Positions 35,233 to 43,842 of a DNA stretch of 64,000 nt are shown one piece after another. Where the stretch lies: contig JBGCGF010000065.1 in the NCBI GenBank assembly GCA_045110575.1, positions 1 through 64,000 on the forward strand, given 5' to 3'. Position numbers and translations under genes: made by a program. Numbering within the stretch: position 1 is the stretch's first letter; each line of letters starts with the position of its first letter. The notes below the pieces were generated by a model. It had not been told where the DNA came from. It ran no database searches and worked only from the letters and a program-made list of their open reading frames with translations. This DNA comes from CALDTK01 sp045110575 (lineage in GTDB: Bacteria > Bacteroidota > Bacteroidia > Chitinophagales > Saprospiraceae).

Positions 35233-36734
35233 ATATAAATACATTTTTACTTGCATTTTTTTGCGGGTGTATCCTTCTTTTTACTAGCTGCCAAGAAGCC
35301 GCAGTAGGGGAAGGGACTTCTAAGGTCTTCACAATGAACGGTGAAGTTATCGATGATGATTCTAACCTTCCAGTAGAAGGTGCTTTAGTTACACTGAATC
35401 CTAGTTTAAGTAGTACCCTCACAGATTCTGCTGGGCAGTTTTCTTTTGCCGAAGTTTCGTTTGGTGTAGAGAGCTATACGCTTAACATTGAGGCGGATAA
35501 CTATCGAAGATATATTCAAGCAATTTCAACGGAATCTCTTCCTGAAGTCGTTTCGCTTATTGTTGCGATGACGCCTATCATCAGTGATCTTACGGCTCCT
35601 ACAGTACCTTCTTCTCCTAGTCCATTCAATGGCGAAGCCGGCGTCTCAACTGAGGTGAGGCTTTCTTGGGAGGCTGAAGATGATTCCCCAGATGAACTTC
35701 GTTTCGATGTTTTCCTCTTTGATATGTCTGGTGATGTTACGGTCGCAAGGGGCCTCGACAGTGCTCAATATGAGATAGAAGGCCTGAATTTTGGCGAAAG
35801 CTTTACTTGGCAGGTCGCAGCATACGATGGGGTTCAAGACACTGTTTATAGTCCGGTGTGGCAGTTTACAACTGACGCTGTTCCAGGCTTTACGCTAGCA
35901 TTTGACCGCACAGAATCCAACAGCCTGCAGATTTATACGGGGGATATTGGAGTTGCTGAGGAAGATCTTTATCTCGTTACTCGAAGCGGTGCGCAAAGCT
36001 TTAAACCTAAGTTCAGCCCCGATGGTAACAACATGGCTTACCTTGAATTGTCAGGTGTGGATGCATATTTAACCCTTGCAAACTCAGATGGGTCAAGCGC
36101 AACTCGGATATTTAATAATCCAATAAATCCAATCGATCTTAATCTGTATGATTTCGATTGGACGCCAACAGGTTCGAGTATCGTATTTGGGTATCTAAAT
36201 CAATTATGGCAAGTTGATGTAGGTACTCGTCGAGTAACTCGGATCCGAACGTTTCAAGGCGCAGAAACGGTTCAAGAAGTAACTGCTAGTCCTATAGTTG
36301 GCACCTTTGCTGTTAACTTGGTTAGTAATAATGGTCTTCAGAATACGGTTCTTAGTTTTTCTACAATTAATGCAATTATAGATACCATTATGGCCGATAC
36401 AGTTGGGTTGGTGTCTGGAATTGAATATAGCCCAAGTGGTAATCAAATCCTTATGGCTATTGATCAATCTGGTCAAGAGTCTCAAACCTTAAGGCAACTT
36501 GATGCTCAACTCTTCGAATTCGAGATTGCTACTGGTGTAAGGTTCAATGTCTCAGGTGGCAAGGCTGCGGGCTTGAATGATTTATCACCTAGCTACTCTG
36601 TAGATGGTGCGTTCATCTACTTCACGCGTGGCTCTAATCGCTTGGATCGTGAACCGGCCATTTGGAGAGTTGCGCGAAATGCGACGAACGCCGATTTGGT
36701 CATGGATAGAGGGCGCAATCCAACGCTTCGTTAA
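35229..36734 (+). CDS. Curli-operon lipoprotein: carboxypeptidase-regulatory-like, FN3-like and beta-propeller domains
   Basis: The 501-residue protein overlaps csgG by ATGA, so translation is coupled and it belongs to the operon. A lipobox (LLFTSC) predicts a lipoprotein. Residues ~35-110 form a carboxypeptidase-D regulatory-like fold (GEVIDDDSNLPVEGALVTL, DSAGQFSF). Residues ~120-215 resemble a fibronectin type III domain (PFNGEAGVSTEVRLSW, FTWQVAAYDG). Residues ~220-501 have TolB/WD40-like propeller repeats (KPKFSPDGNNMAYL, FDWTPTGSSIVFGY, SPSYSVDGAFIYF). No such gene is part of the enterobacterial curli system. It may help anchor or organise fibres; that is inference. Confidence 0.8.
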   Translation: MNINTFLLAFFCGCILLFTSCQEAAVGEGTSKVFTMNGEVIDDDSNLPVEGALVTLNPSLSSTLTDSAGQFSFAEVSFGVESYTLNIEADNYRRYIQAISTESLPEVVSLIVAMTPIISDLTAPTVPSSPSPFNGEAGVSTEVRLSWEAEDDSPDELRFDVFLFDMSGDVTVARGLDSAQYEIEGLNFGESFTWQVAAYDGVQDTVYSPVWQFTTDAVPGFTLAFDRTESNSLQIYTGDIGVAEEDLYLVTRSGAQSFKPKFSPDGNNMAYLELSGVDAYLTLANSDGSSATRIFNNPINPIDLNLYDFDWTPTGSSIVFGYLNQLWQVDVGTRRVTRIRTFQGAETVQEVTASPIVGTFAVNLVSNNGLQNTVLSFSTINAIIDTIMADTVGLVSGIEYSPSGNQILMAIDQSGQESQTLRQLDAQLFEFEIATGVRFNVSGGKAAGLNDLSPSYSVDGAFIYFTRGSNRLDREPAIWRVARNATNADLVMDRGRNPTLR

Positions 36735-36850
36735 CGTCGGCTTGGTGTAATCGGCCTGCTGTTGCTCTTGAACTGTCTATTGTAGAAACTCTTCTATCGG
36801 CTTGTTGTAAAAGCTAGTCGATCGTATAGTAATCGTATGGCTTGTGGCGC

Positions 36851-36858
36851 TACCTTCG
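36851..36858 (+). promoter_or_regulatory. -7 box TACCTTCG, 6 nt before ATG
   Basis: Places the tatC start at 36865 rather than at the in-frame GTG at 36844 and indicates a promoter separate from the curli operon. Confidence 0.55.
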
Positions 36859-36864
36859 CACTCT

Positions 36865-37725
36865 ATGCCACTCGATCAAGTAGACGTTGATATGTTGGAG
36901 CAACAGGAGGCCGAAATGAGCTTCTTGGACCATCTCGAAGCCTTGCGCTGGCACATTGTGCGCGCGGGTTTGGCGATTCTAATTATCGCACTTGCTGTCT
37001 TTGCAGCCAAGGACTTTGTCTTCGGAACGATAGTTCTAGGGCCTACACAACAAGACTTCTTTACTTTTCGTGCATTCTGCAGTCTTGGAGAGTGGATTGG
37101 ACTAGGAGATCGGTTCTGTATGCAAATGCCGGATTTTAGATGGATTACTCCTGGGTTTGGCGAGCAGTTTACCGTCCATATCCGCGTTTCGATAATCCTC
37201 GGTTTCATTTTATCCTTCCCCTATGTCTTCTACGAAATCTGGAAGTTCATAAAGCCAGGCTTGTATGAGAAGGAGCAAAAGGCCGCTCGTGGAACGGTAT
37301 TCATCTGTTCGATGCTCTTTGCGATAGGCATTCTGTTCGGTTACTTCATCATTAGTCCTTTTGCGGTGACGTTCTTGCTTGGCTATGAATTGCCAGGTGT
37401 AGAGTCTGCGCCTTCTTTGGGCAGCTACGTTCAGTACCTGTCGTTATTCACTGTTCCTGCAGGTATGATCTTCGAGTTGCCAGTACTGGTTTACTTCTTA
37501 GCAAAAGTTGGCTTGGTCACTGCTGAAATGATGGCTAGCTACCGAAAGCATGCCGTAGTAGTGCTGTTATTTCTTTCGGCCTTATTCACGCCACCCGACC
37601 CGATCACTCAGCTTTTATTAGGACTTCCGCTGTATGGACTTTACGAGATAAGCATCGTGATAGCCAAGCGTGTAGAGCGTCGTCAGGCAGCTGAAGAAGC
37701 TAAAGAGGCCGCTAATCTCAACTAA
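36865..37725 (+). CDS. tatC: Sec-independent (twin-arginine) translocase subunit TatC
   Basis: The 286-residue membrane protein has six hydrophobic segments and the family motifs MSFLDHLEALRWHIVR at the N-terminus, FPYVFYEIWKFIKPGLYEKEQ in the second conserved region, and FTPPDPITQLLLGLPLYGLYEI near the end. TatC binds twin-arginine signal peptides and initiates export of folded proteins. No tatA/B gene is next to it. The start follows a -7 box 6 nt upstream. Confidence 0.95.
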   Translation: MPLDQVDVDMLEQQEAEMSFLDHLEALRWHIVRAGLAILIIALAVFAAKDFVFGTIVLGPTQQDFFTFRAFCSLGEWIGLGDRFCMQMPDFRWITPGFGEQFTVHIRVSIILGFILSFPYVFYEIWKFIKPGLYEKEQKAARGTVFICSMLFAIGILFGYFIISPFAVTFLLGYELPGVESAPSLGSYVQYLSLFTVPAGMIFELPVLVYFLAKVGLVTAEMMASYRKHAVVVLLFLSALFTPPDPITQLLLGLPLYGLYEISIVIAKRVERRQAAEEAKEAANLN

Positions 37726-37752
37726 GCGTACCTGCCGCTGTTGTCAAGTTCA

Positions 37753-38208
37753 ATGTCTTCTATGAACCAAGTTTCGACTAACCTTACCCTTTTCTACAGG
37801 CTCTTTTTGCCGATCTTCTTTGGGGTGTTTCTAGGTGCAACGGTCATCTTCTTGTGGCTGCATCCGCTCGACTATTACGCGAACCTGAAGGGCAGTACCC
37901 TAAGAATAGGCTTGACTGCTTTCTATGTCACGATGATGGTTTTCTTCCTCTTCACTGTTTGGCGAATTCGCCGCGTAGAGATGGGCAAAGAATGGGTTTA
38001 TATAACCGACTTTTTTCGTCAAGCAAGGTATCCATGGGGCAATGTGAAAGAGGTCAAAGAGACGTCAATCGGCTTGTTCCTACTGGTCCGTGTCGAATTC
38101 TTAGAGCCAGGAAGCTTTGGACGTAAAGCGACATTCATCGCATCGCGCAGTCGCTGGCGTCTGTTCAAGGAGGAATTCCCTGACCGTCTAGCTGACTTGT
38201 TACGTTAG
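37753..38208 (+). CDS. Small membrane protein of unknown function
   Basis: About 151 residues from the ATG at 37753 (an ATG at 37762 is also possible). Two hydrophobic segments (LFLPIFFGVFLGATVIFLW and FYVTMMVFFLFTVW) are followed by a soluble part with a PH-like pattern (RRVEMGKEWVYITDFF, YPWGNVKEVKE, VEFLEPGSFGRKATFI). It lies 27 bp after tatC on the same strand, so probably co-transcribed. No named family is recognised. Confidence 0.75.
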   Translation: MSSMNQVSTNLTLFYRLFLPIFFGVFLGATVIFLWLHPLDYYANLKGSTLRIGLTAFYVTMMVFFLFTVWRIRRVEMGKEWVYITDFFRQARYPWGNVKEVKETSIGLFLLVRVEFLEPGSFGRKATFIASRSRWRLFKEEFPDRLADLLR

Positions 38209-38252
38209 CGATTACGCTACTCTATCATTGGAGTGTGATTGCACTCAGAACT

Positions 38253-38291
38253 AAAAATGCCTGTCTAAGCTTCACTTAGACAGGCATTTTT
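38253..38291. terminator. Bidirectional terminator, 17-bp perfect stem
   Basis: AAAAATGCCTGTCTAAG / CTTAGACAGGCATTTTT with a 5-nt loop, between the convergent tatC unit and the thioredoxin-like gene. Confidence 0.9.
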
Positions 38292-38342
38292 ATAAATATT
38301 GAACGCTGAACTCAGCTTGCAGGGCAAGTCGAGTTTAGGATA

Positions 38343-39701
38343 TTATCCCTTCTCGAGCAACTCAGCAACCTTTGCTTCAAGAGCAGGTCCACGCAAGTTG
38401 CGAGCAACGATACGTCCTTCGCGATCTAAGAGTACAGTCGCAGGAATAGAGCGCACGCCATATTGCTGTGCAACAGCGTTTTGCCATCCTCTGAGGTCAG
38501 AAACATGCGTCCACTGGAGGTTGTCTTTTTTAACGGCTCCAGCCCAGCGGTTATGCTGCTTGTCTAGGCTTACTCCAAGAATGTCGAACCCTTGGTCTTT
38601 GTGCTTATTGTACATCTTGACCACGTTCGGATTTTCCTTACGGCAAGGTCCACACCAGCTAGCCCAAAAGTCAATGAGTAAGATCTTTCCTCGGTAATTC
38701 TCAGGTCCAACCATTCCAGAGCTGTCGAGTGTCATTTGAGTAAACGATGGAGCAACTGCACCATCCTCAAAAGCTGTCAAGCGAGTAATGTCAGATTGTA
38801 GCGATGAAACGGACTCAGGCTCTTCTTCAGCATAACGCTTAAGGTATTGCTTCGCAAAGGTCGCCGTCATTGGGCTGTTTGCAATTTTAAGCGTCGCGAT
38901 TACTCCCCCTAGTGCAAGCTTGTGCACAGGTCTGTTGTTGTAAACGAGGTCAAGCTGTGTGTTGAGGCTCTCTTCCAGCATCTGTGCTGGTACTTTTGCC
39001 TGTAACAAGGTTTTGGTGAAGTCTCGGTAGCTTTCAAATACCCATGGGTTTCCAGCGTAAATAGGTTTAGAAAAGTCGGTGTATTGAAAACGCTCATTGA
39101 CGTAGTACATCAATTCATTGGTGTACGGCTTTTCGCTATTGGCAAAACTCGTGTAGAGGTTTACCGCCATTACAGAAGCGAAAAAGTCGGCGCCTTCCGT
39201 CCGCAAGCTTTCTAGCGTTGCTACTTTCTGGTCGTCATTTTCCTTGAGACTCTGCTTTGCAGCTTCATAGGCCGGCGTTTCACTTTTGGTGACACTGAGG
39301 CTACGAGTTAGGTTTTGTCCTTTCTGGTTTAGTCCTTGAAAAGTACGCTTGAGGTCTCCATATGCATCGTTAACAGGTGATCCTGTCATAATAGCTGCCG
39401 ACATCTTGCGACAATTTCCACTGATGTTAAAGGATTCTTTACCGTCTAGCACGATAGGAATAGGGCTACCAGAAGCTGGACCTACATAGGTGATGCCAGT
39501 GAGTGCAACATCATTAGCAAGCGTGAACGTGCCGTCTGCTTGTTTTTCCAGAGGATTGGTTTTGACGAAAGTCACACCGTTGAATCGAAACTGGTAAATC
39601 GCCTCTTCACAGTTAGGTACCTTGATCGTAACTTGCTGAGCAGAAGAAAGTAGTGTGCTCAGGGCAAAGGCTGCCAAGAGTAGGACGCGGAAGTACATCA
39701 T
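38343..39701 (-). CDS. TlpA/ResA-like thioredoxin-fold protein with N-terminal DUF4369-like region
   Basis: The 452-residue protein has a signal peptide (LLSSAQQ), an N-terminal beta-rich region (residues ~25-110, DUF4369-like) and a helical middle. The C-terminal thioredoxin domain has active site FWASWCGPCRKENP and the cis-Pro motif GVRSIPATVLLDREG. It is a typical Bacteroidota periplasmic or envelope disulfide reductase. The partner protein is unknown. The preceding intergenic stretch (39702-39959) has no second gene; it holds the promoter of the desaturase gene. Confidence 0.88.
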   Translation of the reverse strand: MMYFRVLLLAAFALSTLLSSAQQVTIKVPNCEEAIYQFRFNGVTFVKTNPLEKQADGTFTLANDVALTGITYVGPASGSPIPIVLDGKESFNISGNCRKMSAAIMTGSPVNDAYGDLKRTFQGLNQKGQNLTRSLSVTKSETPAYEAAKQSLKENDDQKVATLESLRTEGADFFASVMAVNLYTSFANSEKPYTNELMYYVNERFQYTDFSKPIYAGNPWVFESYRDFTKTLLQAKVPAQMLEESLNTQLDLVYNNRPVHKLALGGVIATLKIANSPMTATFAKQYLKRYAEEEPESVSSLQSDITRLTAFEDGAVAPSFTQMTLDSSGMVGPENYRGKILLIDFWASWCGPCRKENPNVVKMYNKHKDQGFDILGVSLDKQHNRWAGAVKKDNLQWTHVSDLRGWQNAVAQQYGVRSIPATVLLDREGRIVARNLRGPALEAKVAELLEKG

Positions 39702-39891
39702 GATCTAGTTACGTTAAAACGTGGCGCATGGTTGTGTGAACGCGACGTGAATACAAGTGTAAAGGTAGACCATCAAATTTCGGATTTGGAGGCAATTCAA
39801 AGATCACTTGTAGGTCATAGTGACCATAATGCGACACTTCTTTTGCTTAAAACGCCACAGAGCAACAACATTTTGCCAGTCCTGAGTGCTT

Positions 39892-39899
39892 ATATTCGC
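39892..39899 (+). promoter_or_regulatory. -7 box TATATTCG upstream of desaturase
   Basis: A TAnnTTTG-like box about 60 nt before the ATG at 39960, with a TTTTG sequence about 20 nt upstream of the box. Transcription starting just after it excludes the far upstream in-frame starts. Confidence 0.45.
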
Positions 39900-39959
39900 G
39901 GACCGCGAAGCTATTTGATGCGCGTTCTCTTTAGGAAAAGCGCTGAAAACCGACCCTGC

Positions 39960-41021
39960 ATGACAAAATTAAGCACCCCCTTCAATACCCTCAACGAGGC
40001 TACCATTAAAACGGAGCTTGCGAATTGGAAGAAGATTGTAGCGAAGTATCAGGTACCGAGCTGGTCTAGAGCAATCTGGCAATTGGTCAACAGCTTTGGT
40101 CCATTCCTAGCCCTTTGGGTTGCGATGTACTTCAGTGTTGATTACAGCATCTGGCTAACCTTAGGACTGGGTGTTATTAATGCCTTCTTCCTTGTACGAA
40201 TTTTCATCATCCAGCACGATTGTGGTCACTTTTCTTTTACGAAGAGTCGCAAGGCAAACGAGGCTATCGGATGGGTATGTTCTTACTTCTCTACGATTCC
40301 TTACAACTACTGGGCGCGTGTACATAGCTACCACCATGGCCACACCGGTCAGTTGGAGCACCGTGACATTGGTGACATCGACTTCCTTACAGTAGATGAG
40401 TTCCGTGAAACAAGCAAGTGGGGCAAGTTCAAGTATCGTCTTTTCCGTAACCCATTAGTAATCTTCGGACTCGTACCGGTGATTTACCTCGGTGTTATGG
40501 TTCGTCTTTCTCACATCACTTTCCCAGGTTGGAAGAAGGTCCACATCAAGCAGCATATCAACAACATCACGCTTGTTGCGATTTATGCAGGTTTAGGCTG
40601 GGCAATCGGATGGCAGAAGTTCTTGATCATTCAAGGATCAATCGTATTCTTCTTCGGAGTAATCGCTTTCTGGTTCTTCTATGTGCAGCACCAACACGAA
40701 GACACGTACATGCGCTGGACAAAGCAGTGGGACTACCTACTAGCTGCAATCCGCGGAGCTACTTTCTACAAGTTGCCACGCTTCATGCACTTCTTGACGG
40801 GTAATATTGGTTTCCACCACATTCACCACCTCAGCTCACGTATTCCAAATTACAACCTCCGCCAGTGTGCTGAGGAGAATCCGATCCTTCAGAAGTATGT
40901 TACTTCAGTGACTTTCTTCGAAAGCCTTCCAATGATGTTCAACAAGTTGTGGGACGAAGAGACTGCACGAATGATCACGTTCAAGGAGTACTACCGCAGA
41001 GAGCAGGTTCGTATGACGTAA
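39960..41021 (+). CDS. Fatty acid desaturase (membrane di-iron)
   Basis: The frame is open from 39732, but the -7 box at 39892 and the protein's natural N-terminus (MTKLSTPFNTLNEATI) favour the ATG at 39960, giving 353 residues. The three histidine boxes that bind the di-iron centre are IQHDCGHFSF, HSYHHGHTGQ and FHHIHHLSSRIPNY. Four hydrophobic helices lie between them. It introduces a double bond in membrane fatty acids (acyl-lipid desaturase type). The codons are strongly biased to common ones, as in highly expressed genes. Regiospecificity is not determined. Confidence 0.92.
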   Translation: MTKLSTPFNTLNEATIKTELANWKKIVAKYQVPSWSRAIWQLVNSFGPFLALWVAMYFSVDYSIWLTLGLGVINAFFLVRIFIIQHDCGHFSFTKSRKANEAIGWVCSYFSTIPYNYWARVHSYHHGHTGQLEHRDIGDIDFLTVDEFRETSKWGKFKYRLFRNPLVIFGLVPVIYLGVMVRLSHITFPGWKKVHIKQHINNITLVAIYAGLGWAIGWQKFLIIQGSIVFFFGVIAFWFFYVQHQHEDTYMRWTKQWDYLLAAIRGATFYKLPRFMHFLTGNIGFHHIHHLSSRIPNYNLRQCAEENPILQKYVTSVTFFESLPMMFNKLWDEETARMITFKEYYRREQVRMT

Positions 41022-41040
41022 GTAGCGCAGCTACTTACTT

Positions 41041-41066
41041 GTTGTCCGACCGTTGTACGGTCGACC
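41041..41066. repeat. REP-like palindrome, left copy
   Basis: GTTGTCCGACCGttgtaCGGTCGACC: a small hairpin whose reverse complement closely matches the element at 41133-41163. The pair flanks the terminator in inverted orientation, like the paired repeats of a BIME. Confidence 0.65.
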
Positions 41067-41087
41067 GAGTATTTCATACTTCCGCAT

Positions 41088-41130
41088 AAAAAAGGCGCCA
41101 CTTGAGTTCAACTCAGGTGGCGCCTTTTTT
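41088..41130. terminator. Bidirectional terminator
   Basis: Stem AAAAAAGGCGCCAC paired with GTGGCGCCTTTTTT, extended by TTGAGT/ACTCAG with one G-T pair. It lies between the convergent desaturase and amidohydrolase genes. Confidence 0.9.
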
Positions 41131-41132
41131 TA

Positions 41133-41163
41133 TTGGTCGACCGTAAGACGGTCGGACCACAAC
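41133..41163. repeat. REP-like palindrome, right copy
   Basis: GGTCGACCGtaagaCGGTCGGACC: hairpin with CGACCG/CGGTCG stem. Shares the GGTCGACC-CGGTCG core with the element next to the RAYT gene at 50627. Confidence 0.65.
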
Positions 41164-41164
41164 C

Positions 41165-42916
41165 TTATAAGGCCGTGTACACTTCTTCCGCGCCTATAAA
41201 AGTGCGCAGCACCCCTGCACTCGGGATGCTATCTACAGGGCAGTCAACCAAGTTGCGGTCAAGTACGATGAAGTCAGCCAGCTTCCCTGACGCAATACTT
41301 CCTTTCTCGTCTTCCTCGAATGCAGCGTAGGCATTGGCCATCGTGTAGGCATAGATCGCTTCTTGTCTTGTAAGGCTTTGCTCCGGGAAGAATGCTTCTC
41401 CACCGGGCTTTTGCTGACGGGTAATCATCGCGTATAAGCTCGCCAAAGCACTTACCTCCTCAACAGGAGCGTCTGTTCCATTCGTCACTACTGCACCTGC
41501 ATCAAGTAGCGATCGCCATGCATATGCACCCGTGCGAGCTCGTTCTATGCCTAGGCGAGCAACTACAAAAGGAGCATCGCTGGTAGCGTGAATACCTTGC
41601 ATGCTAGCAATGGTGCCCGTGGCTGCAAATCTCGGAATATCCTCAACAGCAATGTGTTGACTGTGCTCATTCCTCCAACGTAAAGCAGAGTCCACTCGAC
41701 TAGAGTAGCGCTCCACAATGTCTAGTGTCTCTTTGTTCGCGCGATCACCAATGGCGTGCACACAGAGCTGCATTTCTTTCGAAAAGGCGAGGTCGGCAAT
41801 GCAGGCTACTTCTTCAATCGTCGTCGTGTTTTGACCGCGAAATCCTGGCTTGTCACTGTAGTCTTCTAACAACCACGCGCCATAGCTGCCAAGTGCTCCA
41901 TCAAGCTCTGTTTTGATGGCTCTGACAGTGAGTTTGTTGTTGCCGATTCCTACCCAGGGCAGTCCTGCTGCACTTCCATTTTCTCCAGCCATTTCTTCGC
42001 AGCTTTCGCGCAGCATCATCCAGAGGCGCACGTCTAGTGAGTCAGCTTTCGCCAAAACCCGTAACGCATCCAAATCTCTTCGCGAAGTGCCTGCATCTTG
42101 AAAGCTCGTGATGCCTGCTTCGATACATGCTTGACTGGCCAATTTCCAAGCTTGGACTTGCTCGGCCTCTCGTTGCTCAACAGGAAGACTTGCGTAATAG
42201 GCCTTGAGCGCTTCGTAAAGTTGAGCAGTTGCTCGCTCTTCAAAGACGCCGATCGGCTCTCCGTGGGCATTACGGAGGATACGGCCTCCTTCTGGATCGG
42301 AGCTTTCACTACTAATGCCTGCAGCTTTCATCGCTGCGGCATTGGCCATCGCTCCGTGTCCGCTTGCGTGGGTCAGCACGACTGGGTTGTTTGGTGAGAC
42401 CTCGCTAAGTGCATCGTGCAATGGGTAGCCATCTACGGTTTCATATCCGGTGTCTGTCCATTTTTCTTGGTGCCAACCGCGACCATAGATCCAGTCTCCA
42501 GGTTCAGCTCGCTCTGCGCGCACGCGGACAGAATCGATGATTTCGGCCCACGAAGTTGTAGCAAGTAAATTGAGGTTGAGTACGGAATTGCCTAAGCCTC
42601 CGAAGTGTGCGTGACCTTCAATAAAACCCGGCATAACAAATCGACCTTCAAGGTCCGTGGTCTGGGTAGCATTGCCTGCCAGATTTTGCATTTCTGCACT
42701 GGTTCCGGTTGCTACAATTTGATCACCATTGGTCGCAAACGCCTCCACCCAAGGCTCGACATCATTAACGGTATACACCTTGCCGTTGATGAAAATCTGA
42801 TCAGCGGTGTCCACATTAGGCGCTTTGTCCTTAGACCCTCGCTCAGCGGGGGCGCAAGCAGAAAGAAAAAGAAACGACGCGAAAACTAGAAATGGGTAGA
42901 GTAGGGGAAACTGCAT
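41165..42916 (-). CDS. YtcJ-like metal-dependent amidohydrolase, lipoprotein
   Basis: The 583-residue protein has a lipobox (LFLSAC). The amidohydrolase_3 architecture is clear: IFINGKVYTVND, the metal ligands GHAHFGG, the long insert with GRGWHQEKW, LTHASGHGAM, LCVHAIGDRAN and GTDAPVEEVSALASLY, and a terminal IASGKLADFIVLDRN. It likely hydrolyses an amide or N-acyl compound in the envelope. The substrate is unknown. An exact 14-mer copy at 42045-42058 encodes VLAKA. Confidence 0.9.
   Translation of the reverse strand: MQFPLLYPFLVFASFLFLSACAPAERGSKDKAPNVDTADQIFINGKVYTVNDVEPWVEAFATNGDQIVATGTSAEMQNLAGNATQTTDLEGRFVMPGFIEGHAHFGGLGNSVLNLNLLATTSWAEIIDSVRVRAERAEPGDWIYGRGWHQEKWTDTGYETVDGYPLHDALSEVSPNNPVVLTHASGHGAMANAAAMKAAGISSESSDPEGGRILRNAHGEPIGVFEERATAQLYEALKAYYASLPVEQREAEQVQAWKLASQACIEAGITSFQDAGTSRRDLDALRVLAKADSLDVRLWMMLRESCEEMAGENGSAAGLPWVGIGNNKLTVRAIKTELDGALGSYGAWLLEDYSDKPGFRGQNTTTIEEVACIADLAFSKEMQLCVHAIGDRANKETLDIVERYSSRVDSALRWRNEHSQHIAVEDIPRFAATGTIASMQGIHATSDAPFVVARLGIERARTGAYAWRSLLDAGAVVTNGTDAPVEEVSALASLYAMITRQQKPGGEAFFPEQSLTRQEAIYAYTMANAYAAFEEDEKGSIASGKLADFIVLDRNLVDCPVDSIPSAGVLRTFIGAEEVYTAL
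42045..42058 (-). repeat. Iterated 14-mer (GCTTTCGCCAAAAC on + strand), exact copy 6
   Basis: Exact copy inside the YtcJ-like gene; encodes VLAKA in the gene sense. Confidence 0.95.
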
Positions 42917-42938
42917 CTCGCTAAGATTGCACGCAGCG

Positions 42939-43052
42939 AGGAGAAATTATAGGGGGAGATGCAACGTGTGGGGTGAATGTGAGTCATTGAGTGTATTGCG
43001 CAGAACTGTCAGTTCAGTTTCTAAGCATTCGTTTCTCGCTGCGAACTGACAA
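42939..43052. promoter_or_regulatory. Nested inverted repeats upstream of the DUF2807 gene
   Basis: An outer pair GCAGCGAG ... CTCGCTGC encloses an inner pair TGTCAGTTC ... GAACTGACA, and the left inner arm itself sits in GAACTGTCAGTTC. The 165-bp gap holds nothing else apart from an A/C-rich leader (CAACAACAACAAAAAAC) just before the ATG. Confidence 0.35.
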
Positions 43053-43081
43053 TTCAATCAACAACAACAAAAAACAACAAC

Positions 43082-43777
43082 ATGTCTCGCATTACACTCC
43101 TCTTTTCAGCACTCCTTCTCTCATTTAGTGTTTTTGCCCAGAGCAAATCGTTCACGCCTGGGGCATTCGACATGGTTGCGGTCAACTATGGTATCGATGC
43201 GGTAATTAAAAAAGGTGCCAAGCACTCGGTTTCAATCGAAGCCGATCAATCTGTTCTTGACGTGGTTCAAGTAGTAGTGGAAGGCGAGCAGATGAAGATC
43301 ACCTTCGACCAAAAAGACTGGAACAGATTGAGTAAGTCGGCGCTTCGTAAGGGCATAAAGGCGACGATCATTACCCCAGCTCTCAGCGGAGTTCTCGCAA
43401 ATGGCGGGAGCGACGTTGTGAGCAAAGACAAATGGTCCGGAGATTCATTCAAGATGACTGCCAATGGTGGTGCTGACCTCACGCTCATCGTTGACGTCAA
43501 GAACCTTAAAGTCGTTTGTAACGGTGGTGCTGACATCTACCTCTCTGGAAGTGCTGACAAGGTGAAGATGACAGCTAACGGTGGTGCAGACATTGAAGCA
43601 GAGAACCTCATGACCAAAGACGCTGATTTGACTGCAAACGGTGCTGGTGACATCTCAATCAATGTATCAAAGTCACTTAAAGCACGCGCCAACGGAGGCA
43701 GCGACATTGAGTACTATGGTAATGCGACGATGATCGACGTCCGTGCAAACGGCGGGTCGGACATTGACAGGGGATAG
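43082..43777 (+). CDS. DUF2807 (GIN-domain) secreted beta-helix-like protein
   Basis: The 231-residue protein has a signal peptide (FSVFAQ) and a run of short repeats with the motif ANGG(A/S)D: LANGGSDVV, MTANGGADL, VCNGGADIYLSG, MTANGGADIE, LTANGAGDIS, RANGGSDIEY, VRANGGSDID. This is the DUF2807 / putative auto-transporter adhesin head GIN domain. Many Bacteroidota carry it in periplasmic or surface proteins. Function is not established. It ends abruptly after the last repeat. Confidence 0.88.
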   Translation: MSRITLLFSALLLSFSVFAQSKSFTPGAFDMVAVNYGIDAVIKKGAKHSVSIEADQSVLDVVQVVVEGEQMKITFDQKDWNRLSKSALRKGIKATIITPALSGVLANGGSDVVSKDKWSGDSFKMTANGGADLTLIVDVKNLKVVCNGGADIYLSGSADKVKMTANGGADIEAENLMTKDADLTANGAGDISINVSKSLKARANGGSDIEYYGNATMIDVRANGGSDIDRG

Positions 43778-43842
43778 TCATTTGGTGGTTTAAAGAATTG
43801 TGTTACCTTTACATTATTAATTGTAATTAAATTCTCTACATC

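Noticed and set aside
39732..39959. N-terminal extension of the desaturase from 39732
   Set aside because: It has no similarity to desaturases and lies partly upstream of the likely promoter at 39892.
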